DNA of 64,000 bases from positions 11,406,001 through 11,470,000 of the forward strand of contig NC_088317.1 in the NCBI RefSeq assembly GCF_910592395.1. The letters are read 5' to 3'. The DNA comes from Lineus longissimus (taxonomy: Eukaryota > Nemertea > Pilidiophora > Heteronemertea > Lineidae). A program made the translations under genes and the position numbers. Numbering within the stretch: position 1 is the first letter of the stretch; the number at the start of each line of letters is the position of its first letter. Below the pieces are notes generated by a model. That model saw only the letters and a list, made by a program, of their open reading frames with translations. It did not search any database and had not been told where the DNA came from. Positions 29,601 to 38,117 of this stretch are shown one piece after another.

Positions 29601-31368
29601 GCCACAAGTTTCAATGTAAAGATAGACAAATGCAGTGAAATCCAAGATGGCCAATACCTGAAGGGCTTCGTTCGTCTGCAACCAATTCGGCTAGGAGGTT
29701 GATGTTACTGTCTAGACACATGTTTTTGGGGTCAAGCTATCCATTGCAGTCACCAGTTTCAATGTAAAGATAGGCCAATGCAGAGAAATCCACGATAATC
29801 CAATACCTGATGGCTACCTTCCTCTGCAACCAATTGAGCTAGGAGGTTGGTGTTGGTGTCTAGACATAGGTTTTTGGGGTCAAGCTATCCATTGCAGCCA
29901 TCAGTTTCAATATGAGATAGGCCATTGCAGTGAAATCGAGGATGGCCGCCAATACCTGTAGGGCTCCGTACCTCTGCAACCAATTCAGCTAGGTGGTTGA
30001 TGTTGGTGTCTAGAGATAGGTTTTTGGGGTCAAGCTATCCATTGCAGCCACCAGTTTCAATGTAAAAATAGGCGAATTCAGGGAAATCCAAGATGGCCAA
30101 TACTTGAAGGGCTTCGTTCCTCTGCAACCAATTCAGCTAGGAGGTTGCTGTTACGGTCTAGACACAGGTTTTTGGGGTCAATCTATCCATTGCAGCCATT
30201 GGCTTCAATATAAAAGATGAGCCATTGCAATAAAATCAGAGATGGCCGTAAAGATGACCGTCAATACCTATAAGGCTCCGTTCCTCTGCAACCAATTCAG
30301 CTAGGAGGTTTATTTTGGTATCTAAACATAGGTTTTGGGGTCAAGCTATCCATTGCAGCCACAAGTTTCAATGTAAAGATAGGCAAATGCAGTGAAATCC
30401 AAGATGGCCAATACCTGAAGGGCTTCGTTCGTCTGCAACCAATTCGGCTATGAGGTTGATGTTACTGTCTAGACACAGGTTTTTGGGGTCAAGCTATCCA
30501 TTGCAGCCACAAGTTTCACTGTAAAGATAGGGCAATGCAGTGAAATCCACGATGGCCAATACCTGAAGGGCTCCGTTCCTCTGCAACAAATTCAGCTAGG
30601 AGGTTGATGTTGGTGTATAGACACAGGTTTTTGGGGTCAAGCTATCCATTGCAGCCACCAGTTCAATGTAAAGATAGGGCAATGCAGTGAAATCCACGAT
30701 GGCCAATACCTGAAGGGCTCTGTTCCTCTGCAACCAATTCAGCTAGGAGGTTGATGTTACTGTCTAAACACAGGTTTTTGGGGAAAAGCTATCCATTGCA
30801 GCCACAAGTTTCAATATAAAGATAGGGCAATGCAGTGAAATCCACGATGGCCAATACCTGAAGGGCTCTGTTCCTCTGCAACCAATTCAGCTGGGAGGTT
30901 GTCTAGACATAGGTCTAGCTATCTATTGCAGCCATCAATGTTACATCTTTTCATTGATGGCCAATGCAGTAAATTCTAAGATTGCCAATACCTGATGGGC
31001 TCCGTTCCTCTGCAACAAATTCAGCTGGGATGTTGATATTGGTGTATAGACACAGGTTTTTGGGGTCAAGCTATCCATTGCAGTCACCAGTTTCAATGTA
31101 AGATGAGCCAATGCAGTGAAATCAGAGATGGCCGCCAAGATTGCCGCCAATACCTATAGGATCTTTGATACTCTGCAAAAAGCTATCCATTGCAGCCACC
31201 AGTTTCAAGGTAAAAATAGGCGAATTCAGGGAAATCCAAGATGGCCAATACCTGAAGGGCTTCGTTCCTCTGCAACCAATTCAGCTAGGAGGTTGATGTT
31301 ACTGTCTAGACACATGTTTTTGGGGTCAAGCTATCCATTGCAGTCACCAGTTTCAATGTAAAGATAGG
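23641..31368 (+). repeat. Long-range duplicate of 6492-14220 within the array
   Basis: Landmarks are 17,148 bp apart over about 7.7 kb (7570/24718, 8857/26005, 9874/27022, 11468/28616, 13968/31116). Private variants are shared at that offset: TTTCACTGTAAAG near 6969 and 24117; GATGAGCGAATGCAG near 9860 and 27008; AACCAATGCAGCTAGG near 12385 and 29533. The match is mosaic near the right end: the private variant TTGCAATAAAATCAG at 14671 pairs with 30225 at an offset of about 15,554, which suggests later exchange between copies. Confidence 0.72.
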
Positions 31369-32340
31369 CCAATGCAAAGAAATCCACGATAATCCAATAC
31401 CTGATGGCTACCTTCCTCTGCAACTAATTGAGCTAGGAGGTTGGTGTTGGTGTCTAGACATAGGTTTTTGGGGTCAAGCTATCCATTGCAGCCATCAGTT
31501 TCAATATGAGATAGGCCATTGCAGTGAAATCGAGGATGGCCGCCAATACCTTGTAGGGCTCCGTACCTCTGCAACCAATTCAGCTAGGTGGTTTATTTTG
31601 GTATCTAGACATAGATTTTTGGGGTCAAGCTATCCATTGCAGCCACAAGTTTCAATGTAAAGATAGGCGAATGCAGTGAAATCCAAAATGGCCAATACCT
31701 GAAGGGCTTCGTTCCTCTGCAACCAATTCAGCTAGGAGGTTGATGTTACGGTCTAGACAGAGGTTTTTGGGGTCAATCTATCCATTGCAGCCATTGGCTT
31801 CAATATAAAAGATGAGCCATTGCAGTGAAATCAGAGATGGCCGCCAAGATGACCGTCAATACCTATAAGGCTCCGTTCCTCTGCAACCAATGCAGCTAGG
31901 AGGTTTATTTTGGTATCTAAACATAGGTTTTGGGGTCAAGCTATCCATTGCAGCCACAAGTTTCAATGTAAAGATAGACAAATGCAGTGAAATCCAAGAT
32001 GGCCAATACCTGAAGGGCTTCGTTCGTCTGCAACCAATTCGGCTAGGAGGTTGATGTTACTGTCTAGACACAGGTTTTTGGGGTCAAGCTATCCATTGCA
32101 GCCACAAGTTTCACTGTTAAGATAGGGCAATGCAGTGAAATCCACGATGGCCAATACCTAAAGGGCTCCGTTCCTCTGCAACAAATTCAGCTAGGAGGTT
32201 GATGTTGGTGTATAGACATAGGTTTTTGGGGTCAAGCTATCCATTGCAGCCACCAGTTCAATGTAAAGATAGGGCAATGCAGTGAAATCCACGATGGCCA
32301 ATACCTGAAGGGCTCTGTTCCTCTGCAACCAATTCAGCTA

Positions 32341-32956
32341 GGAGCCTGTCTAGACATAGGTCTAGCTATCCATTGCAAGCCATCAATCTAAAATCTTTTC
32401 ATTGATGGCAATGCAGTGGAATCTAAGATTGCCAATACCTGAAGGGCTCCGTTCCTCTGCAACAAATTCAGCTAGGAGGTCGATATTGGTGTATAGACAC
32501 AGGTTTTTGGGGTCAAGCTATCTATTGCAGTCACCAGTTTCAATGTAAGATAGGCGAAAGCAGTGAAATCCAAGATGGTCAATACCTGAAGGGCTTCGTT
32601 CCTCTGCAACCAATTCAGGTAGAAGGTTTATGTTACTGTCTAAACACAGGTTTTTGGGGTCAAGCTATCCATTGCAGCCACAAGTTTTATATTAAGATAG
32701 GGCAATGCAGTAAAATCCACGATGGCCAATGCCTGAAGGGCTCTGTTCCTCTGCAACCACTTCACCTAGGAGGTTGATGTTGGTGTATAGACACAGGTTT
32801 TTGGGGTCAAGCTATCCATTGCAGCAACCAGTTTCAATGTAAAAGATAGGCCAATGCAGAGAAATCCACGATAATGCAATACCTGAAGGGCTCCGTTCCT
32901 CTGCAACAAATTCAGCTAGGAGGTTGATGTTGGTGTATAGACACAGGTTTTTGGGG
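32341..32956 (+). repeat. Degenerate right edge of the satellite array
   Basis: Monomers here still align to the consensus but carry many private substitutions, for example GGAGCCTGTCTAGAC, CATTGCAAGCC, CAATTCAGGTAGAAGG and TCACCTAGGAGG. This contrasts with the near-identical copies further left and is typical of satellite margins that escape homogenisation. Confidence 0.8.
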
Positions 32957-33460
32957 TCTAGCTATCTATTGCAGCCACAAGTTTCAATGTAAAGATAGGC
33001 CAATGCAGTGAAATGCAGGATGGCCAATACCTAGGAAGTTGATGTTGCTCCGTAACTCTGCAACCAAGCTAGGAGGTTGTCTAGACATTGGTTTTTGGGG
33101 TCTAGCTATCTATTGCAGCCACAAGTTTCAATGTAAAGATAGGCCAATGCAGTGAAATGCAGGATGGCCAATACCTAGGAAGTTGATGTTGCTCCGTAAC
33201 TCTGCAACCAAGCTAGGAGGTTGTCTAGACATTGGTTTTTGGGGTCTAGCTATCTATTGCAGCCACAAGTTTCAATGTAAAGATAGGCCAATGCAGTGAA
33301 ATGCAGGATGGCCAATACCTAGGAAGTTGATGTTGCTCCGTAACTCTGCAACCAAGCTAGGAGGTTGTCTAGACATTGGTTTTTGGGGTCTAGCTATCTA
33401 TTGCAGCCACAAGTTTCAATGTAAAGATAGGCCAATGCAGTGAAATCCACGATGACCTAT
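32957..33460 (+). repeat. Three identical 144-bp tandem copies plus a partial fourth
   Basis: The unit starts TCTAGCTATCTATTGCAGCC at 32957, 33101, 33245 and 33389. The three full copies read as identical. The unit is a rearranged monomer containing CTAGGAAGTTGATGTTGCTC, not seen elsewhere in the array. The fourth copy diverges after about 33440 (CCACGATGACCTATACCTG). Confidence 0.93.
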
Positions 33461-33960
33461 ACCTGATCACAGCTGTTTCAGCTAAGCCTAAACATGACAT
33501 CGAAATAAACCATTCTGCCTACTAGCCTGCTGCCCAACGATTTGTCCATGCGAAAAGCCTGTTAACTGCTATGTAAACATTGTCGCTAATACACATCTCA
33601 CACATTATCGCAATACCCATTCAGCCAAAGGGTTAATTTATTGGCATCGTTCAAACATCAGCGCGCTTCTCTACACGTGCTCGAATTAGATACGTCACAA
33701 GATGTGTCACATGACCATTCGCCCGGCAAGAAAATTTCATGAAATTTGGACCAAAATTAACGAAACAGTGGCGATTTCCATGTTTTTTATCGATTTTTCG
33801 ACAAGTTACAGTTTTGGAATTCTTCAAGGCTAGATAGCCGGGTAGGCATAATATCATATATCATAAATACCCCGGCTGTTTTGCATAACTCATTTCAGTT
33901 TCGTACAGAATCGTGCGTTTATTCTGAAATTTCTCAAACTTTGATCTGCTCAATTTCAAA

Positions 33961-34071
33961 ATGGCCGACTTGCAGACGGAGATTGAGATGGGGTGCCAAG
34001 TTCATCGTACAACATCGAATTCCCTTGATCGTTATTTAGCAAAACGAGTTACTTCCAGTATTCTATTTTAT
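33961..34071 (+). other. Possible first coding exon with strong start context
   Basis: The start AAAATGGCC at 33958-33966 is a good animal initiation context, and ATAAATA lies about 100 bp upstream. The frame reads MADLQTEIEMGCQVHR and continues open to about 34131. A weak donor, TAT|GTTAGT at 34071/34072, would join in phase to the acceptor at 34467 and add LVAWCVLQITSRLNPADVML before a TAG. No family is recognised. The link to the exons further right is inferred only from order and strand. Confidence 0.3.
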
Positions 34072-34466
34072 GTTAGTTTGCTGTCTATTCATGCAGAAAA
34101 TGCATTTGAAAAACAAATGTCTAAAAATAGTTGAGTTTTGAAGTTCGATGGTCGGGTCTATTTTGGTGAAAGGGGTACAGCATGGGTAATAGTACAATAA
34201 TAAGTCATGATCGTGCTTATGAACAAGCCATGAGTTAACATATACCATAGTTTATGTTGAAAATATCTTTACAGATGTAATTGATAAATATAGTCTTAAG
34301 AATTCGCCAAATATAGAAAAGTTCTTGTTAGCAAAATGAACTCGCCCATTGACCCACATTCCAGTTTGTTGTGGTATTTTTGTACAGGGTGATGCCAAAA
34401 CAGTGCCTTTTGTTGACTGGTAAACAGTCCTTCAGTTACTAAAATGCCTTTTTCCTTTAATTTCAG

Positions 34467-34602
34467 CTGGTTGCATGGTGTGTACTGCAGATAACTTCTC
34501 GACTTAATCCGGCTGATGTGATGCTTTAGTTGATTCGAGAGGCTACATGTATATAGGCCAAGTACGTCGACATCATTGATCCGGCAGTGAACGAGATAAG
34601 TG
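34467..34602 (+). other. Probable internal exon
   Basis: It is preceded by the acceptor TTTAATTTCAG and followed by the strong donor G|GTAAGTT at 34603. All three frames contain stops. The longest open stretch is LVAWCVLQITSRLNPADVML, then TAG. It may be untranslated leader or decayed coding sequence of the gene at 34754-35295. Confidence 0.45.
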
Positions 34603-34753
34603 GTAAGTTAAGCGATGTTTCCCTTCATCTAAGTATTCACAAACAGATGATTGAAATCATTATACTGTATTCCCGTAGGCTTTGTATGCATGTATTCTAT
34701 TCTAATAAATTACTCTTTATTTCAGGTTCAGCCTCCAAGATGTGTCACTAGAA

Positions 34754-35295
34754 ATGCAACCGACATTATTTATAGACAGGCGTGATTACTACTCTGATTT
34801 TTGGACTGATGGTAAGTTCCGAGGCTATTTTGATTGCAATTAAATATCATTTGAATCTACATTGAAATAAAAGTGGACATCTGTAGGATACTTCCTTTCT
34901 TTCTCTATATTCAACACTGGTCAGTGTCAGAATTGAATAAGAATAGAAGCTCTGTCTGTTGGAGCCACCCCCAATTATACCCCCTCCCCCATTTAGCCAC
35001 TGCCATTATGTTTACACTCGCCTTTACAATTCCAGGTATACTCGTCTTCAAAATGGACCTGGCTAGGAATGACTTCCCTCCTCAGAAAAAAGCTCGGTTG
35101 GATTCGAAAGTTGGTGCAGGCGGTCATTAGCGATATTTCGGTCGTAAACGCAAGAAGTCCAAGAAATCCACTGACAAATCAGGAAAACGTATATTCAATG
35201 TCGGCGACACGTGTTTGTTCACATTGGACTCAAAAGTTTATCTTGGAACCGTTCTTAGTCAAGTTGATGAACATCATTTCCAAATTGAGGACTAG
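34754..35295 (+). pseudogene. Two-exon gene fragment with Tudor-like core, one in-frame TAG
   Basis: Exon 1 (34726-34811) follows TTATTTCAG and ends G|GTAAGT; its ATG at 34754 opens MQPTLFIDRRDYYSDFWTD. Exon 2 begins at 35036 after TTTACAATTCCAG, and the join is in phase, running into KMDLARNDFPPQKKARLD. The frame then meets one TAG (35128-35130) but stays open for 54 more codons. That part has a basic stretch (GRKRKKSKKSTDKSGKR) and then GDTCLFTLDSKVYLGTV, ending at TAG 35293-35295. The G-D-x-C-L...Y-L-G-T-V pattern resembles the first strands of Tudor domains of the Polycomb-like (PHF1/MTF2/PHF19) type, which bind methylated histone tails; this is family knowledge and the match is by eye. 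The domain looks truncated. KKARLD and the basic run suggest nuclear location. Since both splice sites and the downstream frame are intact, the TAG may be a young mutation, a readthrough site or a sequence error. ATTAAA at 35424 could serve as a poly(A) signal. The fragment may be host DNA captured by the surrounding element. Confidence 0.5.
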
Positions 35296-35507
35296 ACAGG
35301 AACACCTTCATTTGTCTGTCACTTTTATTAAAAGAAAGTTAAAGTTGAAACTTCTATATAGCAAGGAATATGAAGATGTGAACTTTGTATTATTTTTTGA
35401 ATGTATGAGTATATTGAATGTAAATTAAATGCATATTGTGAATAATATAATAATAATATTGTGTACATTGAAATCATGACTTTTAATTTTGTGTACTGGT
35501 ACTGTTG

Positions 35508-35930
35508 TCCTCTGTGACTGTTGTCTCATTTCTCGGAATAACAAGACCCCAAGCTGGATGAGACACCTACATCCCCTGCATATAAAAGATAGGTTGTGAC
35601 ATAATGTCCTCTGTGACTGTTGTCTCATCTCTCGGAATAACAAGGCCTCAAGCTGGAGGAGACAACTACATCCCTTGCCTATGATGATAATAAAGGTTGT
35701 GACATGTCCTTGGTGACTGTTGTCTCAACTTCACTCCCGGAATTACAAGACCCCAAGCTGGATGAGACACCCGTTGTCCTGCCTATGATATCATAGGTTG
35801 TGACCTGTCGATTTTTGCAACTAACTGTCTCATCTGGGTAGGCCTACAATAGGACACATTTGTCCTGCCATATATACTATAGGTTAAGACCTGTTCTTTG
35901 CGACTATTTGTCTCATTTGTGTACAACAGG
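35508..35930 (+). repeat. Five-copy degenerate tandem repeat, about 100 bp
   Basis: The unit begins TCCTCTGTGACTGTTGTCTC and ends near TATAGGTTGTGACATG. Copies start at 35508, 35607, 35707, about 35806 and about 35892, decaying rightward. Each contains a TCTCGGAATAACAAG...CAAGCTGGATGAGACA stretch. The open frame on the minus strand here is an artefact of this repeat. Confidence 0.85.
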
Positions 35931-36476
35931 GCACCAACCTTTCATACCACAACATTAGTAATGGGCATGGCATTTTCAAATGACGACCATTCTTCACAAC
36001 GAATAACGAAGTAGGCCCTTTTAAAATGCCTTTTATTCGTCTTTGCCTGAGTGCAAACCTAATCTAATCACAAGCCATACAAAGCTATGTTATATGCAGA
36101 AGAATTGGTATCTGGGCTGAAACATAATAGAGGTGCAAACAATCATCAATATTTTTACAGAAAAACTCCATCAAAGTCATCTGTTATACACTACACAGTG
36201 CAGGCCCAAGCCTATCCAAGATAGCAGCCGGAATATAATACACAAGGTCAAGTTGGTTCTAATAAACGCATGCAATCTTAATTACTACTAACACAATTAA
36301 GGGGCATACATGGGTGGATTCAGGCCTTTTATGTAATCCTTAAGCGGTTGGGGTGAGGAACTGGGTTGTTTATTGGGGTAGCAATTAACACCTTCATGCC
36401 AGCACCTCCCTAAAAAGCGGCATCTGGTGCCGTCTGATTAAACTTGCGTTTCTATTCTAGCTGAAACAGCTGTGTA

Positions 36477-36562
36477 ATGGGCTCCGTTCCTCTGCAACCA
36501 ATGCAGCTAGGAGGTTGATGTTGGTGTATAGACACAGGTTTTTGGGGTCAAGCTATCCATTG
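36477..36562 (+). repeat. Orphan satellite half-monomer right of the insertion
   Basis: ATGGGCTCCGTTCCTCTGC through CAAGCTATCCATTG is the second half of a satellite monomer. It continues the monomer interrupted at 33467 and marks the true right end of the satellite array. Confidence 0.93.
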
Positions 36563-37238
36563 ATCGAATAGTTGGTTCCGGACTCTGCTGATGGCGATTC
36601 AACAGTCATTATCACTTTTGTTACGCCAAACTGTGATTTTTGAGTAAATACATAATAGCATCAGAATATAAAATCTCAAATCTGACATCAATAAGGAACT
36701 GAAAAAGGGAGAACATGCATAGAAGCGATCCAGATGTGTAAAAAATGTGACATTTGGTATTGATGAGTTGGAAGATCGAGTGGACATGAAAGGTGATAGA
36801 ATTTGGATCAGAGATGAAGACTGAGATGCGGCGTTCTTATTGTGACACAGGAACTGCAGAAACCGTAAAAGTCTTGCCAAGCTGAACTATGAGACAATCT
36901 TTGGCAACGGTATATATCAGCCTCAAATGACTGATTCCTAGCTGTCATCACCTACATGTGACCGATCGCGACATTAGGTGATCAACCGGCCTGGTGAAAG
37001 CAGTAGATGGGCTCTGCGAAAGCATCTTTTACTATATTTTTCATCAAGCAAACTGTTGTATTTCAAGTTGCTCAACGTAATGTTACCTCTTTGACGCACG
37101 TCCAGGTTATGTCCTGTATTACTGGTTTAAACTAAAATGTATCATGTTCGGATGTCAAACTCTTCTTTTCAACGCGATTCAAGCCACATCAAAGTGCACG
37201 AATATTCATTTCTAAATGTACCATCCGGCATTCTCTGC
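36563..37238. other. Unassigned stretch
   Basis: No recognisable gene. A short plus-strand frame near 36750-36820 reads IDELEDRVDMKGDRIWIRDE, faintly like the coiled-coil end of a LINE ORF1, which would fit the LINE debris that follows. That is too weak to name. Confidence 0.3.
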
Positions 37239-37560
37239 TACACAGCTGAGATGCAAGCTCTAACCTAATCCACTGATAATCTGATCACCACCCAAGAAGA
37301 TGTAGGAGACAATCTCGTCTTGCTGACCGATAATCTGTCCGCATTACAGGCCCTTATGGCTGCAACATCAGACAAACTGACGGAGAATCTACCTAAGAAC
37401 CTAAGTAGTCTTCTTCGAGACAGTCCTCCAATGGATACTAGCTCACGTAGGAGTACCCGAGCAGATCAATTGGCGAAGGAAGCTAGCAAGCAGCACCAAA
37501 CAAAAACCAAAATGACCTACCGGGAATCAAAAGCATTACTCAAAGACGAAGACGAAACCA
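37239..37560 (+). pseudogene. Non-LTR retrotransposon RNase H domain, frameshifted
   Basis: The frame reads YTAEMQAL (the AExxAL catalytic-Glu motif), then a TAA at 37266, then VLLTDNLSALQALM (the TDSLSAL catalytic-Asp motif). It next slips to another frame for TVLQWILAHVGVPE at 37420-37461, which matches the usual WIPAHVGIPGNE element, and returns to the first frame for RADQLAKEASKQ (the last catalytic Asp) and MTYRESKALLKD. Motif order and spacing fit the RNase H at the end of ORF2 in I/Jockey-type LINEs. Two opposite frameshifts and a stop make it dead. No reverse transcriptase of the same element is visible nearby. Confidence 0.75.
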
Positions 37561-38117
37561 ATGGAGAGACGACACTGATGTGGATCAGCCATGGAAAGAC
37601 AGCATCCACCAACTTGACAGAAAAGGCCAAGTCTCCATCTATCGACTCCGTACCCAGGGCAATGCAAACTGTGATAGCAGCAGCAGCAGCAACTTTGATA
37701 TGCAGGACTGTCCCTTGATCAAAAGAAGACAGGAATTTTGACCGGAGCCATTGTCACTGAAAACTAAGCTATGGGGAACAGAAGACCTGCAACAAACAAC
37801 CGATTTTGTCGCGGCGCACGGTAGTGTAGTGTAATCCTTGGCAGCAAAGCTAGACAGCAAAGCTAGACAGCTAGACAGAGATGAGATGGGACAGTTATCT
37901 GACAAAACCTTTGTTGACGAGAGGTTGCAGACTACTATCCAATAACAAAATTGAAGATATTCAACGTGGAAGATGCAAACAATCAGCGTTCATATTTGAC
38001 AGCAGCTTTGGCTCAGAAACAGTCTGTCCAACACAGCATTATGAAAAATGTTTGTTTAAATGCTGCCAACCAGCAATGAAGCTTATGGTATTCGATAGGC
38101 TTGAGAAGAGACTATAA
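37561..38117. other. Unassigned stretch between LINE fragments
   Basis: Contains a short (GCA)n tract at about 37676-37691 and a local duplication AGCAAAGCTAGACAGCAAAG near 37843-37870. No gene, RNA or transposon end is recognised. Confidence 0.4.

Larger units (their letters stand above)
1..33467. repeat. Satellite DNA array, about 148-bp monomers
   Basis: The whole interval is made of head-to-tail diverged monomers, all in one orientation, each starting near CCATTGCAGCCA and ending near GGGGTCAAGCTAT. In the first 1.6 kb, successive monomer starts at 146, 309, 457, 605, 752, 882, 1034, 1146, 1294, 1442 and 1592 give lengths of 163, 148, 148, 147, 130, 152, 112, 148, 148 and 150 bp. Frequent small words such as GATGGCCAATACCTGAAGGG and CTCTGCAACCAATTCAGCTA mark each monomer. 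No gene is interspersed in 33 kb. The recurring 69-, 74- and 81-codon open frames on both strands are a by-product of monomer copying. A centromeric, pericentromeric or other heterochromatic role is possible but nothing in the sequence proves it. The array runs off the left edge. Confidence 0.97.
33468..36476. mobile_element. 3.0-kb insertion with 17-bp terminal inverted repeats in the last satellite monomer
   Basis: The left end reads CACAGCTGTTTCAGCTA (33468-33484) and the right end its reverse complement TAGCTGAAACAGCTGTG (36458-36474), followed by TA. The left flank is satellite ending ATACCTGAT and the right flank resumes satellite at ATGGGCTCCGTTCC. Together these rebuild the monomer ACCTGATGGGCTCC with either a 2-bp AT duplication or no duplication (insertion between A and T). 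No transposase is visible. The interior carries spliced exons and a 100-bp tandem repeat, so it is non-autonomous. Superfamily is undetermined; a Helitron-like mode is possible because the target is A/T, but the right end is GTAA rather than the canonical CTRR. Confidence 0.75.

Noticed and set aside
900-31361. Recurring 69-, 74- and 81-codon open frames on both strands of the array, partly overlapping and nearly identical
   Set aside because: They follow the satellite period, overlap antisense, have no splice or promoter context, and vary only where the monomers vary. They are by-products of satellite homogenisation.
1-33467. CENP-B box or CRISPR-like array in the tandem repeats
   Set aside because: No monomer contains a TTCGnnnnAnnCGGG match (the nearest is CTTCGTTCCTCTGCAA). 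The repeats have no unique spacers, so it is neither CRISPR nor CENP-B-type satellite.
33651-33857. 68-codon minus-strand frame at the left end of the 3-kb insertion
   Set aside because: No motif; it is antisense to the transcribed direction of the clear exons and overlaps a likely promoter region.
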